A stretch of DNA of 64,000 bases from Mesorhizobium ciceri biovar biserrulae WSM1271 (GCF_000185905.1 NC_014923.1:4859501-4923500), one strand, 5' to 3'. Numbered from the stretch's first letter, positions 8,767-18,770 are shown. The notes: generated from the sequence alone by a model not told the origin. Program-made: numbers and translations.

Positions 8767-11204
8767 TGAGGGAGGCGTTTTTGCCCAGCAACAGGCAGGC
8801 CGGTTTGGCGCGCCTCTATGCGGCGACCGCCTTGGCGTGCGTGCTTGCCTACGCCGTTCCGGCACCGGCGCTTGCGCAGGACGTCGGCGACATGGCGACA
8901 TCGGTTCCGTCCGGCTCGCAAATGCTGCTGGCGGCCGACACGCTGGTCTATAACAACGACAACCAGACCGTGACCGCCGTTGGCGGCGTGCAGATCGACT
9001 ATGGTGGCAATCGCCTTGTCGCCCAGCGGGTCGAGTACAACCGCAACACCAAGCGAATGGTCGCAAGCGGTAACGTCGAAGTCATCAACAGCGACGGTAC
9101 CAAGATCAATTCGCAGCATATCGACATCACCGATGACTTCGCCGACGGCTTCGTCAACGCGTTGCGGGTCGAAACCATCGACAAGGCCTATTTCGCCGCC
9201 GAAAGCGCCGAACGCATGGGCGGCGTGCTGACCACCTTCCACAATGGCGTCTACACCGCCTGCGAGCCGTGCGAGGATAAGCCGGACAAAGCGCCGACCT
9301 GGCGCGTCAAGGCCAAGAAGATCATCTGGAACGGCGAGAAGAAGACGGTTCGCTTCGAGAATGCGAATTTCGAGTTCTTCGGTTTTCCGCTTGCCTATCT
9401 GCCTGCATTCGAAATTGCCGACCCGACGGTGAAGCGCAAGAGCGGCTTCCTGATCCCGAGCATCATCTACAAGAGCGATCTCGGCGTCGGCGTGAAAGTC
9501 CCCTATTATCTTGCATTGGCGCCGACCTACGACCTGACCGTCACCGGCACCGGCTATACCAAGCAGGGTTTCCTCGGTGAGGCCGAGTGGCGTCAGCGCT
9601 TCAACAATGGCGAGTACAGCTTGAAGATCGCCGGGATACACCAGCAGAATCCCGACGCTTTCCTCGACACCACTGCCTTCCCCTCCAGCTCTGGCCACAA
9701 CGTCAATTCGGGCAGCGCCGGCGATCCCAACAAATTCCGCGGCATGATGGGTACCCAGGGGCAGTTCGCCATCAACTCACGCTGGAACTTCGGCTGGGAC
9801 GTGCTGCTGCAGACCGACAAGAATTTCTCGAACACCTACGGCATCGAAAAGTACAATAGCAGCGTCCACCAGTCGTCGGTCTACTTGACGGGTCTCAACG
9901 GCCGCAACTATTTCGACGTGCGCGCCATGCATTTCGATGTGCAGGAAGATACACCTGACGACAACGCCTCTGCGCGAAGCGGACAACAGCCCTGGGTGCT
10001 GCCGTCGCTCGACTACGCCTATATTCCTGATGCGTCGGTGGCCGGCGGCCAGCTATCGCTCAATGTCAACGCGCGTGTCATCCGCCGCGACGATGTCGAT
10101 GAGACCTTCGTCGAGCCCTACAATGCCCTCACTCCCACGCAGCGCGTCCGCGGCATTGAAGGCGAATCGGGCCGTCTCACCGCCGAGGCCGAGTGGAAGC
10201 GGAGCTTCGTCACCGATGGCGGGCTGGTGCTGACGCCGTTGCTCGCGCTGCAGGGCGACGTCGACTACCTCAACGCGTCGTCGGCTTCGCTGGACGCGAT
10301 CGACAGAATGGCGACGCATTTGGGCGAGCAGGACGACATGCGCTCGTCATTTGCCCGTTACATGGCAACCGCCGGGCTTGAGATGCGTTGGCCGGTGCTG
10401 TTTTCCATGGCCAGCGGGTCCAGCCATGTCATCGAACCGATGGCACAGGTCTTCATGCGTCCGAACGAGCAATATGTCGGCGGCCTCTCAGTGCCTAACG
10501 AAGACGCCCAAAGCATGGTCTTCGATGCGACCACCTTGTTCGAACGCGACAAGTTCTCCGGCTACGACCGCGTCGAAGGCGGTTCGCGCGCCAATGTCGG
10601 CTTCCGCTATTCCGGCTCCTACAACAATGGCTGGGGCACCAATGCCATTTTCGGCCAATCCTATCAGATTGGCGGCGAGAATTCGTTCGCCGCGCCGGAT
10701 TTGGTGAATGTCGGCGCAAACTCCGGCCTCGACACGACCAAGTCCGACTATGTCGGCCTGTTCGGCATCAACAGCCCCAACGGCTTCGCGGCCTCGGTCA
10801 GCGGCCGTTTCGACGAACAGAGCTTCGAGATCCGCCGCGCCGAGGTGAAGGCCGCCTATTCCGGCCTGCCTGTGTCGCTGAGCGCCAAATACGCCTTCAT
10901 CCAGGCCCAGCCGCTGTACGGCTTCACCACCGACCGCCACGAGGTCACGCTTGGTGCATCCACGCATCTGGCCGAAAACTGGCGCGTCTTCGGCACAGGA
11001 ACCTACGACCTGCAGCAGAGCCTGCTGGTCAAGGATGGCGTCGGCTTCGCCTACAACGATTCCTGCTTCACTTATTTGATGACCTACTCGCAGTCGCGCG
11101 ATCTGAACACCAGGGAGGTGTCGCAGACCATCGGCTTCAATCTGTCGTTCCGCACCCTCGGCGATTTCGGCTCGTCGACCAGTGCCGTCGACACGATCCA
11201 GTAA
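8766..11204 (+). CDS. lptD: LPS-assembly outer-membrane protein LptD
   Basis: 812-residue outer-membrane beta-barrel that with LptE inserts LPS into the outer leaflet. GTG start overlapping the lptG stop; a signal peptide ends near VPAPALAQ (38). An OstA/LptA-like jellyroll spans about 50-200 and the large LptD barrel fills the rest. Cysteines are seen in CEPC at 166-169 and in NDSCF at 767; the adjacent Cys-Cys pair used for disulfides in E. coli LptD is absent. The downstream SurA-like chaperone fits a barrel-assembly operon. Confidence 0.93.
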   Translation: MREAFLPSNRQAGLARLYAATALACVLAYAVPAPALAQDVGDMATSVPSGSQMLLAADTLVYNNDNQTVTAVGGVQIDYGGNRLVAQRVEYNRNTKRMVASGNVEVINSDGTKINSQHIDITDDFADGFVNALRVETIDKAYFAAESAERMGGVLTTFHNGVYTACEPCEDKPDKAPTWRVKAKKIIWNGEKKTVRFENANFEFFGFPLAYLPAFEIADPTVKRKSGFLIPSIIYKSDLGVGVKVPYYLALAPTYDLTVTGTGYTKQGFLGEAEWRQRFNNGEYSLKIAGIHQQNPDAFLDTTAFPSSSGHNVNSGSAGDPNKFRGMMGTQGQFAINSRWNFGWDVLLQTDKNFSNTYGIEKYNSSVHQSSVYLTGLNGRNYFDVRAMHFDVQEDTPDDNASARSGQQPWVLPSLDYAYIPDASVAGGQLSLNVNARVIRRDDVDETFVEPYNALTPTQRVRGIEGESGRLTAEAEWKRSFVTDGGLVLTPLLALQGDVDYLNASSASLDAIDRMATHLGEQDDMRSSFARYMATAGLEMRWPVLFSMASGSSHVIEPMAQVFMRPNEQYVGGLSVPNEDAQSMVFDATTLFERDKFSGYDRVEGGSRANVGFRYSGSYNNGWGTNAIFGQSYQIGGENSFAAPDLVNVGANSGLDTTKSDYVGLFGINSPNGFAASVSGRFDEQSFEIRRAEVKAAYSGLPVSLSAKYAFIQAQPLYGFTTDRHEVTLGASTHLAENWRVFGTGTYDLQQSLLVKDGVGFAYNDSCFTYLMTYSQSRDLNTREVSQTIGFNLSFRTLGDFGSSTSAVDTIQ

Positions 11205-11303
11205 CAATCGGCGACATCGTTTCGCCGCATAGGGCTGGCACGGATTTCGCGCACCTGGAAAGATCAAATTGGGCGGGACCGGGATAGAATTGGGATGCCA
11301 ACG

Positions 11304-12233
11304 ATGAGGAAATACCTCTTTTCAGCAGGTTTCGCGTTGCTCGTGGCGGCGACGTCCGTGTCGATCACCGTAATGGCGCCGCCGGCTTTCGCCAGCGAGA
11401 TCAAATACGTCGTCAACGACATTCCTGTCACCACCGGCGACATCGCCCATCGCGCCGCTTTCCTGAAGCTGCAGCGCAAGAAGGGCGATGCCGGCCAGGA
11501 AATGATCGACCAGACGCTGCGTATGGCCGAGGCCAAGCGGCTTGGTATCCGCATCAGCGACGCCCAGGTCGATGCCGCGTACCAGCGCTTTGCCTCGAGC
11601 AACAAGATGCAGCTCAGCCAGCTCGACGGCGTCATGGAGAAGTCGGGCGTCACCAAGAGCCACTTCAAGGAATTCATCCGCGCCCAGATGGCCTGGAACC
11701 AGGCCTTGAGCGCGCGCTACCGTTCCGGCGACGGCACCGGCGCCGTCAGCGAACAGGATCTCGTCAGGAAGATGCTCGAAAAAGGCGGCGCCAAACCGAG
11801 CGCCACCGAATACATGCTGCAGCAGGTCATCTTCGTGGTGCCGGCGGCTGAACGCAGCGCGACGCTGGGCAAACGCAAGCGAGAGGCCGACGCCATGCGC
11901 GCCCGCTTCAACGGCTGCAACACGACGCGCGAATTCGCCAAGGGCCTGATCGACGTCACCGTTCGCGATCTGGGCCGGGTGCTGGCGCCGCAACTGCCGC
12001 CGGACTGGGCCGAGCAGATCAAAGCTACCAAAGTCGGCGGTGCCACCGTCACGCGCGAAACCGAACGCGGCGTCGAATTCATCGGCATCTGCTCGTCGCG
12101 CGAAGTGTCCGACGACAAGGTTGCCCAGATGGCGTTCCAGGCCGAAGGCTCCGGCGGCGACAAGGATGCCGACGCGCTCAGCAAGAAATATGTCGACGAG
12201 CTGAAGGCAAAAGCCCGCATCGTCAAGCGCTGA
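11304..12233 (+). CDS. surA: SurA-like periplasmic chaperone / PPIase
   Basis: Periplasmic SurA N-domain protein of about 309 residues, thought to escort outer-membrane proteins such as LptD. The ATG at 11304 is preferred to 11295 because TTGGG has suitable spacing only for the second. A signal peptide ends near PPAFAS. SurA-type helices follow (DIPVTTGDIAHRAAFLKLQ, RMAEAKRLGIRISDAQVDAAY). The C-terminal part aligns only loosely with parvulin domains, so isomerase activity is uncertain. It sits between lptD and pdxA as in many alphaproteobacteria. Confidence 0.82.
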   Translation: MRKYLFSAGFALLVAATSVSITVMAPPAFASEIKYVVNDIPVTTGDIAHRAAFLKLQRKKGDAGQEMIDQTLRMAEAKRLGIRISDAQVDAAYQRFASSNKMQLSQLDGVMEKSGVTKSHFKEFIRAQMAWNQALSARYRSGDGTGAVSEQDLVRKMLEKGGAKPSATEYMLQQVIFVVPAAERSATLGKRKREADAMRARFNGCNTTREFAKGLIDVTVRDLGRVLAPQLPPDWAEQIKATKVGGATVTRETERGVEFIGICSSREVSDDKVAQMAFQAEGSGGDKDADALSKKYVDELKAKARIVKR

Positions 12234-12234
12234 C

Positions 12235-13263
12235 GTGGGCAACGCAGTGACTGCGCTCGCGTTGAGCGCCGGCGATCCGTCCGGCATTGGGCCGGAGATC
12301 GCCATCGCCGCCTTCATGGCGCGTGAAGCTGCCGCCCTGCCCCCCTTCTACCTGCTCGCCGATCCGGCGCTGATCGCCTCCCGGGCGCGCCTGCTCGGCC
12401 TCTCGCTGCCGATCGCCGAAGCCACCCCGGCACAAGCGGCGCAGGTCTTTGCCCGCGCCTTGCCGATCGTTCCGCTGGCTGCAGGCTGCATCGACAGCCC
12501 CGGCCAGCCGGATCCGGCCAATGCGGCCGCCACGATCGAGGCCATCGACCGCGCCGTCGCCGATTGCCTTGCCCGCGAAGCCTCGGCCGTGGTCACCTGC
12601 CCCATCGCCAAGAAGCCGCTCTACGATGCCGGCTTTCGCTTTCCCGGCCACACCGAATATCTGGCGCATCTGGCGGCTCGGCACAGCGGCGTCGAGGCGA
12701 TGCCGGTGATGATGCTGGCAGGACCCGACCTGCGCACCGTTCCCGTCACCATCCACATAGCGCTGGCCGAGGTGCCGAAGGCACTGACCACCGAACTGAT
12801 CGTCGCCACCGCGCGCATCACCGCTGCCGACCTTGCCGGCCGCTTCGGCATTGCCAGGCCACGGCTGGCGATTGCCGGGCTCAATCCACATGCCGGCGAA
12901 GGCGGCGCCATGGGCCTCGAGGACGAGCGGATCGTGCGCCCGGCGGTCGACATCCTGCGCGCCGAAGGCATCGACGCTTTCGGCCCTTTGCCGGCCGACA
13001 CGTTGTTCCATGTCCGGGCGCGGGCTGGTTACGACGCGGCCCTTTGCATGTATCACGACCAGGCGCTTATCCCGGCCAAGGCGCTGGCTTTCGACGAGGC
13101 GGTCAATGTCACGCTCGGCCTGCCCTTTATCCGCACCTCGCCCGACCACGGCACGGCCTTCGACATCGCCGGCAAGGGTGTGGCGCGGCCCGACAGCCTG
13201 ATAGCGGCGCTGAAGCTTGCCCGGCGGCTGGCCGACACGAACACCAAGGCGGTTGCCGCATGA
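12235..13263 (+). CDS. pdxA: 4-hydroxythreonine-4-phosphate dehydrogenase
   Basis: 342-residue PdxA. It oxidises 4-phosphohydroxy-L-threonine with NAD to the amino-ketone used by PdxJ in the DXP-dependent route to pyridoxine phosphate. GTG start two bases after the surA stop. LSAGDPSGIGPEI at the N-terminus is the family hallmark; the metal-binding histidines lie in FPGHTEYLAHLA, GLNPHAGEGG and MYHDQALIPAKAL. The stop is followed after 10 bp by rsmA, so the run is one operon. Confidence 0.95.
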   Translation: MGNAVTALALSAGDPSGIGPEIAIAAFMAREAAALPPFYLLADPALIASRARLLGLSLPIAEATPAQAAQVFARALPIVPLAAGCIDSPGQPDPANAAATIEAIDRAVADCLAREASAVVTCPIAKKPLYDAGFRFPGHTEYLAHLAARHSGVEAMPVMMLAGPDLRTVPVTIHIALAEVPKALTTELIVATARITAADLAGRFGIARPRLAIAGLNPHAGEGGAMGLEDERIVRPAVDILRAEGIDAFGPLPADTLFHVRARAGYDAALCMYHDQALIPAKALAFDEAVNVTLGLPFIRTSPDHGTAFDIAGKGVARPDSLIAALKLARRLADTNTKAVAA

Positions 13264-13273
13264 GATCTCGGGC

Positions 13274-14113
13274 ATGACCATCGACGGGCTGCCGCCGCTG
13301 CGCGAGGTGATCGAGCGTCATGGGCTGCAGGCGAAGAAGGCGCTCGGCCAGAATTTCCTGCTCGACCTCAACCTCACCGGCAAGATCGCCCGCACCGCCG
13401 GCGACTTGTCCGATGCAACCGTCATCGAGGTCGGCCCCGGTCCCGGCGGGCTGACCCGCGCCTTGCTTGCCAACGGAGCGCGCCAGGTGATCGCCATAGA
13501 GCGCGACGAACGTTGCCTGGCTGCTCTTGCCGAAGTGTCCGGCCACTATCCCGGCCGGCTGGAGGTTGTTTCGGGCGATGCGCTGAAGACGGATTTCACG
13601 GGCCTTGCCGGTCGAGCGACCGGCAATGGCGGCCCGGTCAAGATCGTGGCCAACCTGCCCTACAACATCGGCACGGAGCTGCTGGTGCGCTGGCTGACGG
13701 TCAGCGACTGGCCGCCTTTCTACACCTCGATGACTCTGATGTTCCAGCGCGAGGTGGCCGAGCGCATCGTCGCTCCCGCCGGCAGCGACAGCTATGGCCG
13801 GCTGGGGGTTCTTGCCGGCTGGCGGACGGAGGCGAGGATCGCCTTCGACGTACCGCCACAGGCATTCACGCCGCCGCCAAAGGTCACCTCCTCGGTGGTG
13901 CATCTTGTGCCGCGCCCGATGCCCCTGCCCACCGAGGTGAAGAAACTCGGCCGCGTCACAGAAGCCGCCTTCGGCCAACGTCGCAAGATGCTGCGGCAAA
14001 GCGTTAAGAGCCTCGGCGGCGAGGCCCTGCTCGACCGCGCCGGCATCGATCCGACACGCCGCGCCGAGACGCTCAGCGTCGAGGAGTTTGTAAGGTTGAC
14101 AAACGCGGTGTAA
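13274..14113 (+). CDS. rsmA: 16S rRNA dimethyladenosine transferase
   Basis: 279-residue KsgA/RsmA, which dimethylates two adjacent adenines near the 3' end of 16S rRNA using S-adenosylmethionine. The ATG at 13274 gives the usual N-terminus; a longer frame runs back into pdxA. Motifs: KALGQNFLLD near 25, SAM-binding VIEVGPGPGGLTRAL near 50-64, and catalytic NLPYNIGTELL near 135. Last gene of the lpt operon; it converges on gmk, whose stop is 48 bp away. Confidence 0.96.
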   Translation: MTIDGLPPLREVIERHGLQAKKALGQNFLLDLNLTGKIARTAGDLSDATVIEVGPGPGGLTRALLANGARQVIAIERDERCLAALAEVSGHYPGRLEVVSGDALKTDFTGLAGRATGNGGPVKIVANLPYNIGTELLVRWLTVSDWPPFYTSMTLMFQREVAERIVAPAGSDSYGRLGVLAGWRTEARIAFDVPPQAFTPPPKVTSSVVHLVPRPMPLPTEVKKLGRVTEAAFGQRRKMLRQSVKSLGGEALLDRAGIDPTRRAETLSVEEFVRLTNAV

Positions 14114-14121
14114 GAAGCTGC

Positions 14122-14153
14122 CGATCTGCCCCCTCGTGGGGGAGATTGGCGCT
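14122..14153. repeat. Short palindromic repeat between convergent rsmA and gmk
   Basis: GCCGATCTGCCCCCTCGT then GGGGGAGATTGGC forms a hairpin with a CCCCC/GGGGG stem. It resembles half of the longer repeat pairs at 31.3 kb and 55.7 kb and may act as a bidirectional transcription stop. Confidence 0.55.
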
Positions 14154-14161
14154 TCACAGCC

Positions 14162-14818
14162 TCAACCCGTCTTCTCGTCCAACAGTCCCGAGACGAAATC
14201 GAACAGGCCTGGCCGGCGGTCGCGTCTCAGCCGCTCGGCGACGACGATGCCGCGCACTTCGGCGAAGGCGCGGTCGAGGTCGTCATTGACGATGACGAAA
14301 TCATATTCCTTCCAGTGCTCGATCTCGTTGCGGGCGTTTTTCAACCGCGTTTCGATCACCGCTTCCTGGTCTTCGGCGCGGCGCTTCAGCCGTGCCTTCA
14401 ACTCCTTCATCGATGGCGGCAGGATGAAGATCGAGACGATGTCGGCGCGCATCTTCTCCTTGAGCTGCTGGGCGCCCTGCCAGTCGATGTCGAACAGCAT
14501 GTCGCGCCCTTCAGACAGCGCCAGTTCGGCAGGCTCGCGCGGTGTCGCATAGCAATTGCCATGCACCTCGGCCCACTCCAGCAGCGCGTCTGAATCACGA
14601 AGCCGCTCGAATTCGCGCATCGTCCGGAAATGATAGTGGACGCCTTCGATCTCGCTGCCGCGGCGCGGCCTGGTGGTGACCGAGACCGACAGTTCGAGGC
14701 TGGAATCGCTTTCCAGAAGATTGCGCGCGATCGTCGACTTGCCGGCGCCGGACGGCGACGACAGGACGAGCATCAGGCCCCGGCGGCGAATGCGGGACCC
14801 CAAATCCTTGGCAACCAT
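14162..14818 (-). CDS. gmk: Guanylate kinase
   Basis: 218-residue Gmk, which phosphorylates GMP to GDP with ATP. P-loop SSPSGAGKST at 20-29, GMP-binding SVTTRPRRGSEIEGVHYHF near 47-65, and DIDWQGAQQLKEK near 105. The stop of yicC and this ATG are only 3 bp apart; the yicC-gmk pairing is common. Last gene of the minus-strand fab-mltG-yicC-gmk run. Confidence 0.96.
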   Translation of the reverse strand: MVAKDLGSRIRRRGLMLVLSSPSGAGKSTIARNLLESDSSLELSVSVTTRPRRGSEIEGVHYHFRTMREFERLRDSDALLEWAEVHGNCYATPREPAELALSEGRDMLFDIDWQGAQQLKEKMRADIVSIFILPPSMKELKARLKRRAEDQEAVIETRLKNARNEIEHWKEYDFVIVNDDLDRAFAEVRGIVVAERLRRDRRPGLFDFVSGLLDEKTG

Positions 14819-14821
14819 CGG

Positions 14822-15712
14822 CTACTCCAGATTCTGGATCTGTTCACGAAACTGGTCGACCACCGCCTTCAGGTCCAGCCCGATCGCGGTGATGGCGGCG
14901 GCATTCGACTTGGAACACAGCGTATTCGATTCGCGGTTAAATTCCTGTGCCAGAAAATCGAGCTTGCGACCGACCGCGCCGCCGCCCACCAGCAGTGCCC
15001 GGCCGGATGCGACATGCGTTTTCAGCCGGTCGATCTCTTCGCGAATATCGGCCTTGGTGGCCAGGAACGCGGCCTCCATGTGCAGTCGGGTGGCATCCAA
15101 ATTGGCGGAAGCGTCCATCAGCAGCCTGACCTGCTCGGCGATGCGTTCCCGGATCACCGCGGTCTCGCGGGATGGATCCACTTCTGCCCGCAGCGTCAGC
15201 GCCTCGATTGTGTCGATATGACCCGACAGCAGCAAAGCCAGCGCGGCCCCTTCGCCCTGCCGTGCCTGTTCAAGCCCGTTCAAGGCCACTTCGAGCGCGG
15301 CCATGATCGCGGCATCGAGCGCGGCCCTCGCCTCCTCGGTTTCGACAGTTTCGGGAATGTCGAGCACGCCGCGCAGCGACAGCAGTCCATCCGAGGTCGC
15401 CGCAGCAACGCCGAACTGCTCCTGCAGCCGCTTGGCGAGCCCGGCCAGGTCCTTCAGGAAGGCTTCGTTGACGACCGGCTGCGCCTGCGCGCCGACGGCA
15501 CGGCCGATGGTCAGCGTCGCCTGAAAATTGCCGCGTGCAAAACGTTTCTGAAGTATCTGCCGGACAGCCGGTTCCAACCGCTCGAAGCCTTGCGGCAGCC
15601 GCAGCCGTACTTCGACGCTCTTGCCGTTGACGGACTTGACCTCCCAGGCGATCGAAGTGCCTTCGTGCTCGGCGACGGCACGTGCAAAACCGGTCATGCT
15701 CTGCAAATTCAT
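14822..15712 (-). CDS. YicC family protein
   Basis: 296-residue YicC-like protein with an N-terminal YicC domain starting MNLQSMTGFARA and a C-terminal DUF1732 half (DIREEIDRLKTHV, GRKLDFLAQEFNRESNT, at the usual positions). The ATG at 15712 matches the family start; a longer upstream frame is not supported. Members of this family have been reported as metal-dependent endoribonucleases; that role is family knowledge, not seen here. It sits between mltG and gmk. Confidence 0.93.
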   Translation of the reverse strand: MNLQSMTGFARAVAEHEGTSIAWEVKSVNGKSVEVRLRLPQGFERLEPAVRQILQKRFARGNFQATLTIGRAVGAQAQPVVNEAFLKDLAGLAKRLQEQFGVAAATSDGLLSLRGVLDIPETVETEEARAALDAAIMAALEVALNGLEQARQGEGAALALLLSGHIDTIEALTLRAEVDPSRETAVIRERIAEQVRLLMDASANLDATRLHMEAAFLATKADIREEIDRLKTHVASGRALLVGGGAVGRKLDFLAQEFNRESNTLCSKSNAAAITAIGLDLKAVVDQFREQIQNLE

Positions 15713-15868
15713 ATCGCCCACACGTCCCTGGCACATTGCCCCGAACCGGCTTTCCGGACAGAGCAAGTGCGGCTTGAAAATGACTGCGCCGCAGGCGCGT
15801 CGAAATCGGACGCGCGGCGCTCTTGCAAATGTCAGGGCGTCGCCTGTCGGGCAACGCCTTTCTTCATT

Positions 15869-17134
15869 CTACTGGGCAGCGCCCGCGTCACCGCCGCTGT
15901 CGTCGGCACCGTCAGCAGGCCCACTGTCGGCCGGCCCACCGTCCGCCGGCTTGACGGCATCGCTGTCGCCGCCGCCGGTCGTCTTGGCGGCTTTGGCGAC
16001 GTCATCCGCCTGCTTCTTCTGCAGAGCGCGATAGCGGGCGACATTCTCGTTGTGCTCGTCCAGCGTCGCGGCAAAGACGTGCCCACCGGTGCCGTCGGCG
16101 ACGAAATAGAGGTCGTCGGTCTTCGACGGATTGGCCACCGCCTCCAGCGCTGCACGACCCGGATTGGCGATCGGCGTCGGCGGCAAGCCGTTGATCACAT
16201 AGGTGTTGTAGGGGGTCTGTTTCTGGATATCCGACTGGTAGATCGGCCGGTCCGCCGGCTTTCCCTTGCCGCCGAACAGCCCGTAGATGATGGTCGGATC
16301 GGATTGCAGGCGCATGCCCTTGGCAAGCCGGTTCAGGAAGACGGCGGCAACCCGTGAACGCTCGTCACCCTTGCCCGTCTCTTTCTCGACAATCGAAGCC
16401 AGCGTGACGAACTCCTCGACGTTGGCCAGCGGCAGGTCCGGCGCGCGCCGCTGCCAGACATCGTCAACCAGCTTCTTCTGATCCGCAAGCAGCTTGTCGA
16501 CCATCTGCTGGCGTGTCGCGCCGCGCGTGAAGCGCAGCGTGTCGGTGGCGAGGCTGCCCTCCGGCGGCGTGGTTGCCGGCATGTCGCCGCTCAAGGCAGT
16601 CTCCTCGGCGATGCGCTGCAATGCCTGGTCGACAGTCAGTCCTTCAGGGATGGTCAGCGAATACATCACCGACTTGCCGCTCTTCAGAAGCTCCATGATA
16701 TCGCGCATGGAAGCCCTGGGCTTGATCTCGTACTCGCCGGCTTTCAGCGCCGAATCATTGCCGAAGGCGCGCACGCCAAGGCGGAATACCCGGGCATCAC
16801 TGATCAGTCCGCGGCGTTCGAGCTGGTCGGCGATATCCTGGACGCCGGTGTTCGGCTTGACCAGGAAGGTATCGCCATTAGCGGAGGGTCCGGGCTCGGT
16901 GAATTCCTGCTTGCCGAAATAGACCGCGACGCCGGCCGCCAGAACCACCAGCATCACCGAGGAGATGACGAAGTTCATGAACACGACGACCTGGCTGCGT
17001 GACGCACGCGAGCGCTTCGGCGGCGGCGTGCCGGCCTCTGGCCGCAACGCCTCGCTGGCCGTTTTCGGCACGATCGGTCCGGATGTTGCCGGCCGTTGCC
17101 CGAATTCTCCGTTGCCTGCCGGATTTGTGTTCAT
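15869..17134 (-). CDS. mltG: Endolytic murein transglycosylase MltG
   Basis: 421-residue YceG-like enzyme, a membrane-anchored lytic transglycosylase that cuts nascent glycan strands. A charged N-terminal tail is followed by one membrane span at about 50-70, a LysM-like region (NTGVQDIADQLERRGLIS), and the catalytic domain with the Glu of LASIVEKETG. The LNRLAKGMRLQSDPTIIYGL, NTYVINGLPPTPIANPG and YFVADGTGGHVFAATLDEHN blocks are all present. The C-terminal 40 residues are Asp/Ala/Gly-rich and probably disordered. It lies 102 bp downstream of fabF. Confidence 0.94.
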   Translation of the reverse strand: MNTNPAGNGEFGQRPATSGPIVPKTASEALRPEAGTPPPKRSRASRSQVVVFMNFVISSVMLVVLAAGVAVYFGKQEFTEPGPSANGDTFLVKPNTGVQDIADQLERRGLISDARVFRLGVRAFGNDSALKAGEYEIKPRASMRDIMELLKSGKSVMYSLTIPEGLTVDQALQRIAEETALSGDMPATTPPEGSLATDTLRFTRGATRQQMVDKLLADQKKLVDDVWQRRAPDLPLANVEEFVTLASIVEKETGKGDERSRVAAVFLNRLAKGMRLQSDPTIIYGLFGGKGKPADRPIYQSDIQKQTPYNTYVINGLPPTPIANPGRAALEAVANPSKTDDLYFVADGTGGHVFAATLDEHNENVARYRALQKKQADDVAKAAKTTGGGDSDAVKPADGGPADSGPADGADDSGGDAGAAQ

Positions 17135-17236
17135 TTCGCCCTACCGTTTGATCGCCCAACGAATCCCCAGCGGCAGAGTAGAGGCGAATATGGCAAAATT
17201 GACGGCACGCCAAAGCGTCGCCCGGCAGCCGGACGA

Positions 17237-18499
17237 TCAGCCATTGTAGCGCTGGAAGACCAGCGACGCATTGGTCCCGCCAAAGCCGAACGAATTGGAC
17301 AGCGCCACGTCGATCTGGCGGGCGCGCGGCTTGTTCGGCACCAGGTCGATCGCGGTTTCGCGTTCGGGGTTGTCGAGGTTGATGGTCGGCGGCGCGACAT
17401 TGTCCCTGATGGCAAGGATCGAGAAGATCGCTTCGGCGGCACCGGCCGCCCCAAGCAGATGGCCGATCGACGACTTGGTCGACGACATCGAGATCTTCGA
17501 TGCGGCATTGCCGACAAGCCGCTCGACAGCGCCGAGCTCGATCGTGTCGGCCATGGTCGAGGTGCCGTGCGCGTTGATGTAGTCGACGTCGGCAGGCGTA
17601 AGCTTGGCCCGGTTGAGTGCCGCCGTCATGCAACGGAAGGCACCATCGCCATCCTCGGCGGGCGCCGTGATGTGATGCGCGTCGCCGGTGAGACCATAAC
17701 CCGTCACCTCGGCATAGATCTTGGCGCCGCGTGCTTTGGCATGTTCGAGCTCCTCGAGCACGACAACGCCGGCGCCCTCGCCCATGACGAAGCCGTCGCG
17801 GTCGCGATCATAGGGGCGCGACGCCGTTTGCGGCGAATCATTGCGTTCCGTCGACAGTGCCCGGCATGCGGCGAACCCGGCGATCGACAGCCGCGTCACC
17901 GGCGCTTCGGCGCCACCGGCGACCATCACGTCGGCATCGCCCCACATGATCAGCCGGGCAGCATCGCCAATGGCGTGCGCGCCGGTCGAACAGGCCGTGA
18001 CGACGGCATGGTTCGGGCCTTTCAGCCCGTGCCGGATCGAAACCTGCCCGGAGACGAGATTGATGATCTGGCCCGGGATGAAGAAGGGGCTGATGCGGCG
18101 CGGGCCGCGTTCCTTGAGGATCATCGCGTTCTCGGCGATGCCCTCGATGCCGCCGATGCCGGAGCCGATCAGGACGCCGGTGGCGCATTGCTCTTCATGC
18201 GTCTTGGGTTCCCAGCCGGAATCCTTCAGCGCCTCGTCGGCGGCGGCAATCCCGTACAGGATGAAGTCGCCGATCTTGCGCAATTCCTTCGGCTCGAGCA
18301 CGGCCTCGGGATTGAAGGTGGCATTGCTGCCGTCACCACGCGGAATGACGTGGGCGATCTTGCAAGCAAGGTCCTCCACCTCGAACTCGGTGATGCGCTT
18401 GGCAGCGCTGCGGCCGGTCAGAAGCTCCTTCCAGCTGTGCTCGAAGCCCATGCCGAACGGCGACAGCAAGCCAAGGCCCGTGACGACGACACGCCTCAT
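17237..18499 (-). CDS. fabF: 3-oxoacyl-ACP synthase II
   Basis: 420-residue KAS II, which extends acyl-ACP with malonyl-ACP. The Cys-His-His active site is visible: C170 in VTACSTGAHA, H311 in NAHGTSTMADT and H347 in SSIGHLLGAAGA. GGGGAGGA lies just upstream of the ATG. It follows acpP by 34 bp, so ACP and its condensing enzyme are probably co-expressed. Confidence 0.97.
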   Translation of the reverse strand: MRRVVVTGLGLLSPFGMGFEHSWKELLTGRSAAKRITEFEVEDLACKIAHVIPRGDGSNATFNPEAVLEPKELRKIGDFILYGIAAADEALKDSGWEPKTHEEQCATGVLIGSGIGGIEGIAENAMILKERGPRRISPFFIPGQIINLVSGQVSIRHGLKGPNHAVVTACSTGAHAIGDAARLIMWGDADVMVAGGAEAPVTRLSIAGFAACRALSTERNDSPQTASRPYDRDRDGFVMGEGAGVVVLEELEHAKARGAKIYAEVTGYGLTGDAHHITAPAEDGDGAFRCMTAALNRAKLTPADVDYINAHGTSTMADTIELGAVERLVGNAASKISMSSTKSSIGHLLGAAGAAEAIFSILAIRDNVAPPTINLDNPERETAIDLVPNKPRARQIDVALSNSFGFGGTNASLVFQRYNG

Positions 18500-18533
18500 C
18501 GCAGGTCCTCCCCGGTGATGACTGCAGAAAGCG

Positions 18534-18770
18534 TCAGGCCGAAGCCTTGTCGATGTACTTCACGGCATCGCCGACGGTCAGGATGGTCTCGGCCGCGTCG
18601 TCGGGGATCTCGACGCCGAATTCTTCTTCGAACGCCATGACGAGTTCGACCGTGTCGAGGCTGTCGGCGCCCAGATCATCGATGAAGCTCGCCTGCTCCG
18701 TCACTTTGTCGGCATCGACGCCAAGGTGCTCGATGACGATCTTCTTGACGCGCTCTGCGGTGTCACTCAT
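18534..18770 (-). CDS. acpP: Acyl carrier protein
   Basis: 78-residue ACP. The ATG at 18770 gives the canonical MSDTAERVKKIVIEHLGVD start; a longer reading is not needed. Ser37 in DDLGADSLDTVEL receives the phosphopantetheine arm. The protein is very acidic, as expected. Located between fabG and fabF with 211 bp upstream, room for its own promoter (see 18903-18931). Confidence 0.97.
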   Translation of the reverse strand: MSDTAERVKKIVIEHLGVDADKVTEQASFIDDLGADSLDTVELVMAFEEEFGVEIPDDAAETILTVGDAVKYIDKASA